Assembly: GCF_002307475.1 (NCBI RefSeq)
Contig: NZ_NTMH01000040.1
Coordinates: 434,001 to 498,000 of the forward strand
Length of the DNA stretch: 64,000 bases
Reading direction: 5' to 3'
Origin: Pantoea allii
GTDB taxonomy: Bacteria; Pseudomonadota; Gammaproteobacteria; Enterobacterales; Enterobacteriaceae
A program made the position numbers and the translations under genes. The notes beneath the pieces are model-generated. The model saw nothing but the letters and a program-made list of their open reading frames with translations. It had not been told where the DNA came from and searched no databases. Position 1 is the first letter of the stretch, and every line of letters starts with the position of its first letter. Below are positions 11,881 through 21,475 of this stretch, one piece after another.

Positions 11881-12774
11881 AAATTCAGCTTTGTCGTTAA
11901 AAGTAAAAATTTAAAAAAAAGGATATCATCAAAATATTTTATTACTATTCTTATGCTCTATTTTAGGAGAAAGAAAGTGCATTGAAGAGACAGGCGTTAT
12001 AGCCATTTAAACAAATGGTGACGTATGTCACTTTTTAATCGAAAGAAAATGCCGCTGAGGCTATGGCAGCCAGTAAAATCATAAAGCATGGGGGGGTGTA
12101 GTATTTGTGTTTACTTAGGGAATATCTTTTGAACTGTGTTCTTGTAATCGATTTCAATAAAAAAGTGGAACTATAAGCCTGTCTATCCCTGATAAAAATT
12201 GAAACTTATGGGTAAAGTTATAGCTATGGTAAAAATCAGTTCAGAGAGGCAAAAAGGAATTTAGACGGTAAGGTGCAAGCCATCAAGCCAGTAATTGTAA
12301 TAAAGTGTTAGTTTTAACTCTGTGCTGAAAAACAGATGGTGGCGCTATTTTATCCGGAAAAAGTTTTATTTAAATATATATTTTGTTGAAAAGTTTTCGT
12401 TTATGAATCATTTCATACACTTATTAATATAATTTAACATATCTGTATCTGAGTCCAGCATTAATCATAAGCATTTTCTTGGGATTAATCTTAAAAAAAG
12501 CCTCAAAATCACCTAAAAAAAGCAAAGCGGCTATTTATATTCATGTAATTCAATGTGTTATGAATTGATCATTCATTGATCACATAAGTGTTGCTTTAGT
12601 GTTTAAGTTAAATTATGTTTTTATGACACATTAAATGATAAGTTATGTTAACAATAACCAGATTGCAATTTATCCCTCTCAAGTTGTGCACATGTGGCGA
12701 ATACTACCCGACATGAATCTGGTGGATATAAAGATCTCGATTTTAAAGGTTTTTCTTAAAAGGAGATATAACCT
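11881..12774. promoter_or_regulatory. Long AT-rich control region upstream of phosphonate operon
   Basis: About 890 bases with no convincing gene. The DNA is strongly AT-rich, of the kind typically silenced by H-NS in enterobacteria (inference). The clearest structure is a perfect direct repeat of ATTGATCA at 12564-12571 and 12575-12582, an 11-base period, about 190 bases before the first operon gene. The ribosome site of that gene, AAAAGGAGATATAACC, is strong. The promoter itself could not be fixed by eye. Confidence 0.45.
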
Positions 12775-13929
12775 ATGACTGGTGAAACAGTTTTTCCAGG
12801 TCTGGATAATTTCAGTTTTTCATTGCCTGTAAAAATACATTTTGAAAAGGGGGCGCTGAAAAAACTATCTGAATATCTTTTATCAGGCGGTAAAAGAAAT
12901 GCTTTGCTGGTGATGAGCCAGTCAACAGCGGAACGTTCACCTGTACTTCAGCAACTGATTGCGGATAAATCTGGGCAGCTTAAATATGATCCGTGGGTTG
13001 TCCAAAGTGATTTTAAGGCCACAACGGATTCCTTACGTGAAATTCAGTCCCACCTTCGTAGAAAACAATATGATTCAATTGTTTCAGTTGGGGGAGGGAA
13101 TATCATTGATTTTACAAAAGCTGCCGCTATCAGTATGGACGAATCCGTTGATTTAGATAATCTGTTCGCTAAAAGCTATGACAATATTCAGAGCAAGATT
13201 TTCCATGTTGCCGTTCCCACCACTTTCGGAACTGGTTCTGAAGTGACGAAGGGAGCCATCATTCTTGATACAGCGTCAAAGACTAAAGATGGTGTGCGTG
13301 GCGATTCTGTTTTCCCCGATGTTGCCCTGATTGATCCGGAGCTAGGCGTTACCATGCCGGATGCTGTGCTGCGCGAGACACTTTTTGACAGTTTTACGCA
13401 TGTTTTCGAAGCACTCCACTCCGTTAAATCTAATCCTGTAACCGAGTCACTCGCCATACAGTCATTGCAACGTATTAACATTAATATTGACCGCTATGTA
13501 GCAGGAAAGCTGGACGAACACTTCTATACCGAAGCCTCATACAGCGCCTTACTGGGGGGGATTTGCATCTGCCACAACAGTACCTGTCTGCCTCACCGCT
13601 TTGAACAGGCATTGGCTCCGTTTTATTCATTCTCCCACGGGCGGGGTTTAGCCGCGATCTATCCCACATGGGTAAACTCGCTGATGGCTCACGGTAAAGT
13701 CTCTCCTCTTCTGACTCAGGTAAGCAATGGCCTGAATGCATCAGAATACCTGGCATCGATATTACGGAAAATCAAACTGGATAGTGCCGCTCAACAGCTC
13801 ACATCCCTGAAGCTGTCCAGTAAGAATGTCATTAAGAACGTGACGGGAAATATCGCCAACGATCCGCTCGTTAACGAAGCCGGGAACGGCATTGTTAATG
13901 CGCTTCTGAACGAAATAACCGGGGAATGA
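12775..13929 (+). CDS. Iron-containing (group III) alcohol dehydrogenase, phosphonate cluster
   Basis: NAD(P)H-linked alcohol/aldehyde oxidoreductase of 384 residues. All four metal ligands expected of the family can be placed: Asp205 and His209 in DSFTHVFEA, His274 in CLPHRFEQ, His288 in FSHGRGLAA. The dinucleotide motif VGGGNIIDFTKA is at 105-116. Family members in other phosphonate clusters (PhpC, FomC) reduce phosphonoacetaldehyde, but no decarboxylase that would make that aldehyde is encoded here. I infer a C3 phosphono-aldehyde as the substrate, giving a dihydroxypropyl-type phosphonate. First gene of the operon, with a strong AAGGAGA site. Confidence 0.85.
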   Translation: MTGETVFPGLDNFSFSLPVKIHFEKGALKKLSEYLLSGGKRNALLVMSQSTAERSPVLQQLIADKSGQLKYDPWVVQSDFKATTDSLREIQSHLRRKQYDSIVSVGGGNIIDFTKAAAISMDESVDLDNLFAKSYDNIQSKIFHVAVPTTFGTGSEVTKGAIILDTASKTKDGVRGDSVFPDVALIDPELGVTMPDAVLRETLFDSFTHVFEALHSVKSNPVTESLAIQSLQRININIDRYVAGKLDEHFYTEASYSALLGGICICHNSTCLPHRFEQALAPFYSFSHGRGLAAIYPTWVNSLMAHGKVSPLLTQVSNGLNASEYLASILRKIKLDSAAQQLTSLKLSSKNVIKNVTGNIANDPLVNEAGNGIVNALLNEITGE

Positions 13930-13931
13930 TC

Positions 13932-14945
13932 ATGTTTTACTCACTGATGTGTCACGACAAACGCCACCAGACTTATGAACCTGAAGTCATCGCACCTGCC
14001 CCTGCGGACTTCATGCATATTGAAATCCTAAAAGCGACCATCTGTGGATCGGATTACATGGTGTTGAACCAGACGCACCCCTACAAACAGTACCCGGCAA
14101 TTTTGGGTCATGAATTTATCGGGAAAATTTCTGATGACGCAGGTTCAGGTGATCTGAAGAAAGGGCAGTGGGTGACAGGGCTTTCGTATGGCTCCTGTGG
14201 TAACTGCATTTACTGCAAACGCGGGATGAATAATCACTGCCTGAAAAAAGTCACCTATAACACGGCCGGAAGCAGTGGCGCATTTACACATAGCATGACG
14301 GTTCATCACAGCTCTCTCGCGCCCTTACCGCCGGGCAGAACGGCAGATGATTATGAGTTTGTGTTATCTGAGCCTTTAAGCATTGTAGTGCATGCCCTTG
14401 ATAATCTTGATATTTCTAATGATCCATGCCTGACAGTCATCGGAGCCGGATCAATGGGACTGCTCAGCGCTATCTTCTGCCGTGAAGTGAAAAATATTGA
14501 GAAAGTGGAGCTCATCGATAAGACACCCGACCGGTGTGCGTTTGCGCACTCGCTAGGTTTCTCCGCCAGAACGGACATGTCAGACATGACTCCCTCAGAG
14601 ACTGATATTTTGGTGATCGCTGGTGGTGAAACCCTGAATGTTAATGACTACATCGGCTTACTCAGACCTGGTGCCCAAATAGTACTGATTTCCTATTTTG
14701 ATACGCCCGTGGTGGTGGACATGAATATGATAGTCAGAAAAGAAATTACGCTTCAGGGTTCTTTTTTGAGTGACCAGAAAGATTTGGCGAAAGCAATACA
14801 GATTATTGAGCAATCAAAAATAAAAGATTCCCGACTCAAAGAAATGATAACCGATTTCATCACTTTCACTGAACTAAGTGACTTTATGCTGAATAAAACC
14901 AGCAAAGGTAAAGTGTTGATCGATAAACCTGGAGTATTATCATGA
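13932..14945 (+). CDS. Zinc-dependent medium-chain alcohol dehydrogenase, phosphonate cluster
   Basis: MDR-family dehydrogenase with catalytic zinc ligands Cys38 (ATICGSD) and His60-Glu61 (LGHEF), and the structural zinc set Cys89, Cys92, Cys95 and Cys103. The Rossmann motif VIGAGSMGLLSA is intact. Similar enzymes interconvert secondary alcohols and ketones (sorbitol or threonine dehydrogenase type). The ATG at 13932 has GGGGA six bases upstream; an ATG two codons earlier forms an ATGA overlap with the previous stop and is an alternative. In this cluster it could oxidise a hydroxyphosphonate before transamination (inference). Confidence 0.85.
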   Translation: MFYSLMCHDKRHQTYEPEVIAPAPADFMHIEILKATICGSDYMVLNQTHPYKQYPAILGHEFIGKISDDAGSGDLKKGQWVTGLSYGSCGNCIYCKRGMNNHCLKKVTYNTAGSSGAFTHSMTVHHSSLAPLPPGRTADDYEFVLSEPLSIVVHALDNLDISNDPCLTVIGAGSMGLLSAIFCREVKNIEKVELIDKTPDRCAFAHSLGFSARTDMSDMTPSETDILVIAGGETLNVNDYIGLLRPGAQIVLISYFDTPVVVDMNMIVRKEITLQGSFLSDQKDLAKAIQIIEQSKIKDSRLKEMITDFITFTELSDFMLNKTSKGKVLIDKPGVLS

Positions 14946-16009
14946 AATTAAATGCTTATGTTATTGGAGCAACGGGATGGACGGGCGCTGAGATTATTCG
15001 ACTCCTGGCGCATCATCCTGAAATTGGTGAGATATATCCAGTTTCACGGGATGGCGGTGTCTCACTAGACAGTGTTCATCCCAATCTGCAGGGAATCAAT
15101 AAGAAAACCTGGTCCCTGGATTCCCTTCCCGACAGCAGCCCGGACGTGGTATTTATTTCACTGCCATCAGGCAAGGCTCAGGAAGTGGCTGCACATTTTG
15201 CCAAGGGCGGAGCCCGCATAATTGATCTTGGTGCTGATTTTCGCTTCTGTTCTCCCGAAAATTTTGAAAAAATTTACGGCAAGCCACATAAAGCGCCTGA
15301 GCTTCAGAATAAGTTTCAGTATGGCTATCCAGAAGCATTTCGCGAAAACATTGCCAGGAGTCGTTACGTTGCTAACCCCGGCTGTTACGTTAACGCAGCG
15401 CTTTGTGCACTGATACCGCTGATTAAAAATAATGTTTTAAAAACAGATGGTATTTTTATAAGCGCAGTGAACGGAACCTCCGGTGCCGGGAGTAATGATA
15501 AAAAAGAATTGCTGCATTATAACATGACAAACAACATGCTTGCTTATTCCCTTAACGGGCACCGTCACACACAGGAAATTGAGCAACTCATCAAAGTAAT
15601 AACTGGCAGAGAAGCAGAAATTTCATTAATGACTTCACATGGTAATTTTGCACGTGGCATTTTTATGTTAATCGCCGCAAAGCTTCAAGAGAATATTCCA
15701 GCAGACAGAGGAAGAATACTTGAAATTCTTAACGAATACTATGCTGACTATCCTTTCGTATCAATAACAGGACAGCATAAAGGTTCGGTTGGCATAGATA
15801 AAGATTACGGTATATATCCACAGCTCTCCAAGGTGATTGGATCTAATGCTTGCCATATTTCGGTAGACGTTGTGCCTGAAAGAAGGGAGCTGCGCATTGT
15901 AAGTGTCATTGACAACCTTGTAAAAGGTGCCGCCGGCACAGCCATTCAAAATATGAACATCATGATGGGCTTTGACGAAGAAACGGGGTTGAGTCGCTAT
16001 GGAATCTAA
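14942..16009 (+). CDS. ArgC-like N-acyl-glutamyl-phosphate-type reductase, phosphonate cluster
   Basis: Member of the ArgC/semialdehyde dehydrogenase family, which reduces acyl phosphates to aldehydes with NADPH. Seen: GATGWTGAE nucleotide motif at 9-17, catalytic Cys148 in VANPGCY, the SGAG segment, HRHTQEIEQ, and the C-terminal NLVKGAAGTAIQNMN motif. 355 residues, slightly longer than typical ArgC. It starts in an ATGA overlap with the preceding gene and has a GGAG site. With no arginine genes nearby but a PGK-like kinase in the same operon, it most likely reduces a phosphono-acyl phosphate rather than serving arginine synthesis. Confidence 0.85.
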   Translation: MKLNAYVIGATGWTGAEIIRLLAHHPEIGEIYPVSRDGGVSLDSVHPNLQGINKKTWSLDSLPDSSPDVVFISLPSGKAQEVAAHFAKGGARIIDLGADFRFCSPENFEKIYGKPHKAPELQNKFQYGYPEAFRENIARSRYVANPGCYVNAALCALIPLIKNNVLKTDGIFISAVNGTSGAGSNDKKELLHYNMTNNMLAYSLNGHRHTQEIEQLIKVITGREAEISLMTSHGNFARGIFMLIAAKLQENIPADRGRILEILNEYYADYPFVSITGQHKGSVGIDKDYGIYPQLSKVIGSNACHISVDVVPERRELRIVSVIDNLVKGAAGTAIQNMNIMMGFDEETGLSRYGI

Positions 16010-16967
16010 AGAGAAAGTACTTATTGTTGATCCTGTGCATAAACATCTTCTTTCATTTCTGGAAGAAAACTACGATGTCACAGTAAAACATCCTGTTACG
16101 CAGGAAAAACTTATTTCGGTAATCGATCGGTATGACATGCTGGTATTGAGAAGTGGGGCAAAGGTTGATTCATTTTTGCTTGAAAAAGCAACGAATGTTC
16201 ACACAATCATAAGAGCCGGAACTGGGACGGACAACATAGATCTGGAAAAAGTACATGAAAAAAATATCCACTTTTACAATACACCCAGCACAAATGCCAG
16301 AGCAGTAGCAGAGCTCAGCTTCGGCATGATGCACTGCCTGTATCGGCATATTTTACGTGCCGGAAACGAAATCCGTGACAATATCTGGGATAAGAAATCC
16401 CTTCTAGGTTATGAGCTTTCGAATAAAAAACTGGGCCTGGTTGGTTTTGGTAGCATTGGAAAAGAAATAGCCGATATTTCAGCTGGTTATCATATGAGTA
16501 TACACTGCACGGTATCCGATTACTCTTCAGAGCGGGCAACAGAGCTGAGCAGCCGAAACATCACGTTGCACAGTGAATTAAACAGTCTGCTGGCGCATTG
16601 CGATATTATCGTGGTCTGCTGTCCTTATAATCAGCAAACCCGCAACCTGATTGACGCAAGAGAACTCTCACTCCTCGGCAAGCAGGCTGTTTTGATAAAC
16701 GTTGCACGTGGCGGAGTGGTAAATGAATCAGCTTTATATAATGCGCTAAGTGAAAATACCTTTTTAGGCGCAGCCAGTGATGTATTTGAACACGAGAGAA
16801 AACCCTCCCCGCTTTTTACATTAAATAATTTTATTGGCACGCCACACATTGGCGCAATGTCCCATGAATCTCAGGAAAAAATTGCCGAGCTGATTATTGA
16901 TTATCTTCAGCATCAGCAGAGCAGTAACATGATAAAAAAATCCCGCAGTCATGCATTAACAAACTGA
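15999..16967 (+). CDS. D-2-hydroxyacid (SerA-like) dehydrogenase, phosphonate cluster
   Basis: 322-residue NAD-dependent dehydrogenase of the phosphoglycerate dehydrogenase family without the regulatory ACT domain. Motifs: RAGTGTDNID at 72-81, GFGSIG at 149-154, and catalytic Arg237 (NVARGG), a Glu in FEHERKP (264 or 266) and His283 (TPHIGA). It overlaps the ArgC-like gene by 11 bases. A relative, VlpB of the valinophos cluster, reduces phosphonopyruvate to phosphonolactate, which would pull the unfavourable PEP mutase equilibrium forward. PhpE of the phosphinothricin pathway is another family member, so the exact reaction is inferred. Confidence 0.85.
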   Translation: MESKEKVLIVDPVHKHLLSFLEENYDVTVKHPVTQEKLISVIDRYDMLVLRSGAKVDSFLLEKATNVHTIIRAGTGTDNIDLEKVHEKNIHFYNTPSTNARAVAELSFGMMHCLYRHILRAGNEIRDNIWDKKSLLGYELSNKKLGLVGFGSIGKEIADISAGYHMSIHCTVSDYSSERATELSSRNITLHSELNSLLAHCDIIVVCCPYNQQTRNLIDARELSLLGKQAVLINVARGGVVNESALYNALSENTFLGAASDVFEHERKPSPLFTLNNFIGTPHIGAMSHESQEKIAELIIDYLQHQQSSNMIKKSRSHALTN

Positions 16968-16998
16968 TTTTATTCAACAGTAACATGAGAGGTAATAT

Positions 16999-17850
16999 AT
17001 GAGTATTCAGAAACGTCTTGCCCGTGGAGAATATACACAGTTCATGGAAGCTCATAACGGGCTCAGCGCTAAAATCGTTGAACATGCCGGCTTTGAAGCT
17101 ATATGGGCATCTGGATTGTCAATAAGCGCCGCTATGGGGTTATCAGACAGGAATGAAGCCTCGTGGTCTCAGGTCATTAATGCTCTTGAGCAGATGGCGG
17201 ACAATACCAGCATACCCATTCTCGTCGACGGCGATTCTGGCTTTGGTAATTACCTGAACGTTATGCGGTTTGTAAAAAAACTCAAACAGATTAATATCAA
17301 TGCTATGTGCATTGAAGATAAAATGTTCCCAAAAGTAAATTCTTTTATTGGTGAAAATCAGGCACTCGCGCCCGTGAGTGAGTTCTGCAATAAAATAAGA
17401 GCGGCGAAAGACACCGGCGGTGATGAGTTTACCGTAGTTGCGCGTATCGAAGCTTTAATCTCCGGACATCCAATGGAAGAAGCACTAGAACGTGCTGAAG
17501 CTTATAAAGATGCGGGAGCAGATGCCATTTTGATCCATTCAAAAAAATCGGATGCCGGAGAGGTATTTACTTTTTCTGAACGATGGGGCGGTAAATTACC
17601 ACTCTTCGCAGTCCCGACTAAGTATTACAACACAGAATATCAGGAGTTTGTTAAACATGGAGTAACCAACCTTATCTGGGCAAATCATCTCATCCGTAGT
17701 TCAGTTCGTAGCATGAAAGAAACGGCTGACAGAATCTACAAAGAGAAATCCCTTATCAATGTTGAAAAAAATGTATCTTCTCTTGATGAATTGTTTTCAC
17801 TAACCACTGAACGCTATATGGATGAACTGGAGGCTAAATATAATTCATAA
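16999..17850 (+). CDS. Phosphoenolpyruvate phosphomutase
   Basis: Forms the carbon-phosphorus bond by rearranging phosphoenolpyruvate to phosphonopyruvate, the committed step of nearly all phosphonate biosynthesis. The diagnostic EDK-x5-NS signature is complete at residues 106-115. The metal-binding VDGDSGFGN segment is at 76-84. 283 residues, one barrel domain, with no fused decarboxylase or cytidylyltransferase domain. Ribosome site GAGAGG. An 85-base gap containing a weak TCAGC/GCTGA hairpin follows, the largest spacing within the operon. Confidence is high because the signature excludes isocitrate-lyase-like relatives. Confidence 0.95.
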   Translation: MSIQKRLARGEYTQFMEAHNGLSAKIVEHAGFEAIWASGLSISAAMGLSDRNEASWSQVINALEQMADNTSIPILVDGDSGFGNYLNVMRFVKKLKQININAMCIEDKMFPKVNSFIGENQALAPVSEFCNKIRAAKDTGGDEFTVVARIEALISGHPMEEALERAEAYKDAGADAILIHSKKSDAGEVFTFSERWGGKLPLFAVPTKYYNTEYQEFVKHGVTNLIWANHLIRSSVRSMKETADRIYKEKSLINVEKNVSSLDELFSLTTERYMDELEAKYNS

Positions 17851-17947
17851 AATTTAATTGCACTCTCTGTATCCTACATAATTTATTAACGTTGTATCTC
17901 ATTATTAATCAGCTTAATGCTGAGGGTAATATATATTGGAGAAAACA

Positions 17948-20107
17948 ATGATCAAAATAGCTATCGTGGGCGGCGGCCCAAATGGAATGTATTTTTTAAA
18001 CGGTCTGCACAGTATTTTTAAAGAACTGAATGTGCGCGATAATGTATCCGTAACAATGTATGATCGTCATGGCTATTTCGGTTCAGGCTGGCCTCATTCT
18101 CCTGCTCAGGCTAAAACGAGTATGCTGAACAGGATTGTAGGTCAGCTTTCTTTTGCACCTGATAAAACCAATAATGCCAGCGATTCTTTTCCAAAAAGTA
18201 CACGCATAACTTTCAGTGAATGGCTGGAGAAAAAGTATAAAGCTACGCACAGTGAACGATATAAGCTGAATGCTGATGACTTCCCGACTCGTGAACTTTA
18301 TGGTGAGTCGCTTGTTGAGATCTGTGACGCGCTGGTCAATGAAGTCAGACAGGCTGGAGTCGGCGTATCGCTGATTAAAGATACTATTAAGCAGATCAGT
18401 AAATCTCAGGGTAAATACCAACTGATCGGGGAATTTTATTCTCAGCCAGCTGAATTTGATATCGTTCTTCTCGCGACAGGCCATCAGGAATCAAAAGATA
18501 ATTTCTATCTGGCCGGAACACTCAAAAAATATACCGAGTACTATAATTTTGCTTACCCACTTTTTGACGTTCCTGACTGGCAGAAGAAAAGCATTGCTGT
18601 AATTGGGATGGGCCTGACAGCGATTGATACGCTGCTTTACTACACGGAAAACAAAGGAGGTACGTTCTTTCGCGATAAAGGGAAACTACGTTATCACGCG
18701 AGTGGAAATGAACCGAAGAAACTCTATGCGCTGAGCCGCTCCGGCTATTTTACCTACAGCCGCCCGCATAATGCCAAAGAGGTTGATCTCGCAAAATATG
18801 AGCATCAGGGATATTTTTTCACCCGTTCATTAATCGATCAGATGCGACAGAACCTCGGCACTCCGGCGCACCCGGACAGTTCGCCGGAAAATCATTCTCT
18901 GCAGCTTGATTTCGACGTACACGTATTCCCTCTTCTGATGCTAGAGCTCCAGCTTTGCTATTACCGCATTCTTTTTGGTCCCGAGGTGCTGAGTATCATG
19001 ATTGCTGAGAGCCGCCCTCTTGTTGAGCAGTTCATTACCGGTAACCGGGCCGTAAATTCACAGAAAGAAAGTGCTCTTAACTGGCTGACGCAGGCTACTG
19101 ACAGGCTTGCTCGTGAGGTCATTTTCCTTACCCGTCGTTTTCTTAATGAAGGGGCTACGTCATCTTTCCACGGGGTTCCGGTTGAAGCCATTGTGAAACG
19201 TTACGTTTATGTCATTAGCGCCCAGCAGCCAGGAAAAGAGCACGATCTGCAGCAATTTTCTCTGTCCGCACTCTCCGGGCCAAGCCCCTGGGAGCACAAG
19301 GCAGAGCCTGAGGCTCACCTGTTTAACTGGGATATGGTTGTCAACCCTATCCGGAATATGGATTTTGCACCGGGTACCGCCTGGCGCGAACGTTTGTTGG
19401 CATTCATGCACTGGGATCGCCGTCAATCTGAGCAGGGTAATCTGGACAACCCCTATAAGGGTGCCTGTGATGACGTGTTTCGCGACTTGCGGCAAACTGT
19501 TGTTTATGCAGTTGATTTTGGGGGTATTACACCCGCCTCCTATAACAACATGCTCAAGGATTTTTATGCCGTGCATAACCGGGCTGCTAACGGTAACTGC
19601 ATAGCGCTGATGGAAAAGATGGAAGCGTTAATCGAAGCCGAGGTTGTGGATGTCACTTATGCGCAGTCAAATATTCAGGTTCATGACGAACAGGTTTGGT
19701 TACACAGCCTGAGCCAGGCCGGAGAATATACCCGTGTTGATGCCATGATTGATGCCAAATTACACAATTTTAGTGTCCGCAAAGCCAAAAACAGCCTTTT
19801 CCGCGATCTCATTGACGCCGGTATTGCCAGTTACTGGGTACATAAGGATACCCGTGGCGTTGAGTGTGCGGCTTCGGGATTTAATATCACTCGAAATTTC
19901 CAGTTTATTAACCGCGATGGTAAACGCGAGCGCTTTTTCTGCGTAGGACAGCCTTCAGAAGGGATCATGTTCTTTCAGAACGGTTCTATACGCCCCAATG
20001 TCAATCACCATGTTGCCAATGACCTGCTTGCATGCATGACTGCGGTCAAAAATGAGCTCAAGGGCCTTCTGCACAAGCAAGAGGAGGATGCCACTCTGAC
20101 CCACTGA
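17948..20107 (+). CDS. Large FAD/NAD(P)-binding oxygenase-like protein, phosphonate cluster
   Basis: About 719 residues. An N-terminal FAD motif IAIVGGGPNG (residues 4-13), an LLATGHQ segment at 174-180 and a second dinucleotide motif VIGMGLTAID (218-227) give the layout of class B flavin monooxygenases and amine N-hydroxylases. The C-terminal 350 residues carry no motif I know. ATG at 17948 has GGAGA six bases upstream. In this operon N-hydroxylation of an aminophosphonate or another oxidation is plausible, but nothing in the sequence fixes the substrate. Confidence 0.75.
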   Translation: MIKIAIVGGGPNGMYFLNGLHSIFKELNVRDNVSVTMYDRHGYFGSGWPHSPAQAKTSMLNRIVGQLSFAPDKTNNASDSFPKSTRITFSEWLEKKYKATHSERYKLNADDFPTRELYGESLVEICDALVNEVRQAGVGVSLIKDTIKQISKSQGKYQLIGEFYSQPAEFDIVLLATGHQESKDNFYLAGTLKKYTEYYNFAYPLFDVPDWQKKSIAVIGMGLTAIDTLLYYTENKGGTFFRDKGKLRYHASGNEPKKLYALSRSGYFTYSRPHNAKEVDLAKYEHQGYFFTRSLIDQMRQNLGTPAHPDSSPENHSLQLDFDVHVFPLLMLELQLCYYRILFGPEVLSIMIAESRPLVEQFITGNRAVNSQKESALNWLTQATDRLAREVIFLTRRFLNEGATSSFHGVPVEAIVKRYVYVISAQQPGKEHDLQQFSLSALSGPSPWEHKAEPEAHLFNWDMVVNPIRNMDFAPGTAWRERLLAFMHWDRRQSEQGNLDNPYKGACDDVFRDLRQTVVYAVDFGGITPASYNNMLKDFYAVHNRAANGNCIALMEKMEALIEAEVVDVTYAQSNIQVHDEQVWLHSLSQAGEYTRVDAMIDAKLHNFSVRKAKNSLFRDLIDAGIASYWVHKDTRGVECAASGFNITRNFQFINRDGKRERFFCVGQPSEGIMFFQNGSIRPNVNHHVANDLLACMTAVKNELKGLLHKQEEDATLTH

Positions 20108-20165
20108 CGCATTATCAACAGTGAAATTTACGGTTTTTCCTGACAATCTCATTAAGGCGGTTAAT

Positions 20166-21464
20166 ATGTATATGTATCCGTTTACCGGGTATCAGCCCGA
20201 TGTTCCCAAGGTCACTCATGGCAAAGGCATATGGCTTTTTGATGAAAATGGCAAAGATTATATTGATTCTACATCCGGACCCATGACCGTGAATCTGGGT
20301 CACTGCCATCCTGATATTATCGAGGCCATGGAGGATCAACTTAAGCGACTTCACTTTGCCTACCGCTTTCATTTCCGCAGTCAGGAGGCGGAGTTACTGG
20401 CTACCAGGTTAGTTGAACTTTCTGATGATAACAAAGGCTATGCGTTTTTTATGAACAGCGGTTCTGAGGCTTCGGAAGCAGCGTACCGTATTGCCCTTGA
20501 TTACTTCCGTAGCCGGGGTAATAACAAAAAGACGCTTGCGTTAGGACGAAGAATATCCAACCACGGCAATACCATACAGTCACTGACTTACGGCGACGAT
20601 CGCGCCCGAAAAGTTAACCTGCTGAATAAGGTCATCGATCCTGCTATCAGCGACTTACGGCTACCACCTTATTATGACCTGCACAAGCCTGAAGGCATTT
20701 CATCCGATGAATGGTTAGACATTTGCCTGAATGAAACCTTTGAAACCATAGACAGAGTAGGCGCAGAACATATTGCATGCGTTTATGCAGAGCCTGTCAC
20801 CGCGTCTTCGGGTGGGGTGCTGATCCCGCATCCTGACTATTTCCGAAAACTTAAAGCAGGCCTGGAGGCACGGGATATTCTGCTGATTGCAGATGAAATT
20901 GTCACCGGACTTGGCCGTACGGGCGAATGGTTCAGCATGAAAACATGGAAAACAGAATCTGATATAACCATTATTGGCAAAGGGCTGGGAGCAGGTTTCA
21001 CCCCCATCTCAGGCGTCATGATTTCAAGGCAGATAGGGGATGCGCTGGCCTCCCTGTCTCCCCCCCATTTCGTCGGACATACCTATTCCGGAAACCCTTT
21101 ATCGGCAGGCGTGGCACTTGCGGTGCTTGATACGCTGGAAAATAAAATCGGAATGGCGTCAGTCAGGTCCAGAGGGGCATATTTTGGCCGTTTGCTGCAG
21201 GAGATGGTTGGCAAGGAGGACGTGGTGGCTGAAATCCGAGGGCAGGGACTGCTCTGGGCTGTGGAGACAACGCTCAGCCGTCAGCGAGCAGAGGAGTTTG
21301 TGAAAGTCGGTCACCAGGAGGGCATTAATCTTTATCCGTGCCGGTCATCAGGTAAGGATGGAGAAGCACTGACCTTTCTGTTCACGCCGCCACTCATTAT
21401 TTCTGAAAAAGAGATGGATGAACTGGTGGGGCGCTTCAGTCGTGTCATGAGTCGTCTGGTATGA
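20166..21464 (+). CDS. Class III pyridoxal-phosphate aminotransferase, phosphonate cluster
   Basis: Fold-type I, class III (ArgD/GABA-type) aminotransferase, which usually transfers amino groups to terminal aldehydes. Counting from this start, the PLP-anchoring Asp243 lies in LIADEIVTGLGRTG and the Schiff-base Lys272 in IIGKGLGAGF; MNSGSEA binds the cofactor phosphate. The start is ambiguous: ATG 20166 has AAGG eight bases upstream, while a GTG at 20121 would add 15 residues without a clear ribosome site. With the kinase and reductase of the same operon it could convert a phosphono-aldehyde to a primary amine (inference). Confidence 0.85.
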   Translation: MYMYPFTGYQPDVPKVTHGKGIWLFDENGKDYIDSTSGPMTVNLGHCHPDIIEAMEDQLKRLHFAYRFHFRSQEAELLATRLVELSDDNKGYAFFMNSGSEASEAAYRIALDYFRSRGNNKKTLALGRRISNHGNTIQSLTYGDDRARKVNLLNKVIDPAISDLRLPPYYDLHKPEGISSDEWLDICLNETFETIDRVGAEHIACVYAEPVTASSGGVLIPHPDYFRKLKAGLEARDILLIADEIVTGLGRTGEWFSMKTWKTESDITIIGKGLGAGFTPISGVMISRQIGDALASLSPPHFVGHTYSGNPLSAGVALAVLDTLENKIGMASVRSRGAYFGRLLQEMVGKEDVVAEIRGQGLLWAVETTLSRQRAEEFVKVGHQEGINLYPCRSSGKDGEALTFLFTPPLIISEKEMDELVGRFSRVMSRLV

Positions 21465-21475
21465 GGAGAGCACCG

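Noticed and set aside
14942..16009. Arginine biosynthesis role for the ArgC-like and class III aminotransferase genes
   Set aside because: No ArgB-type kinase, argE or other arginine gene is nearby, and both genes are embedded in an operon with PEP mutase and a PGK-like kinase.
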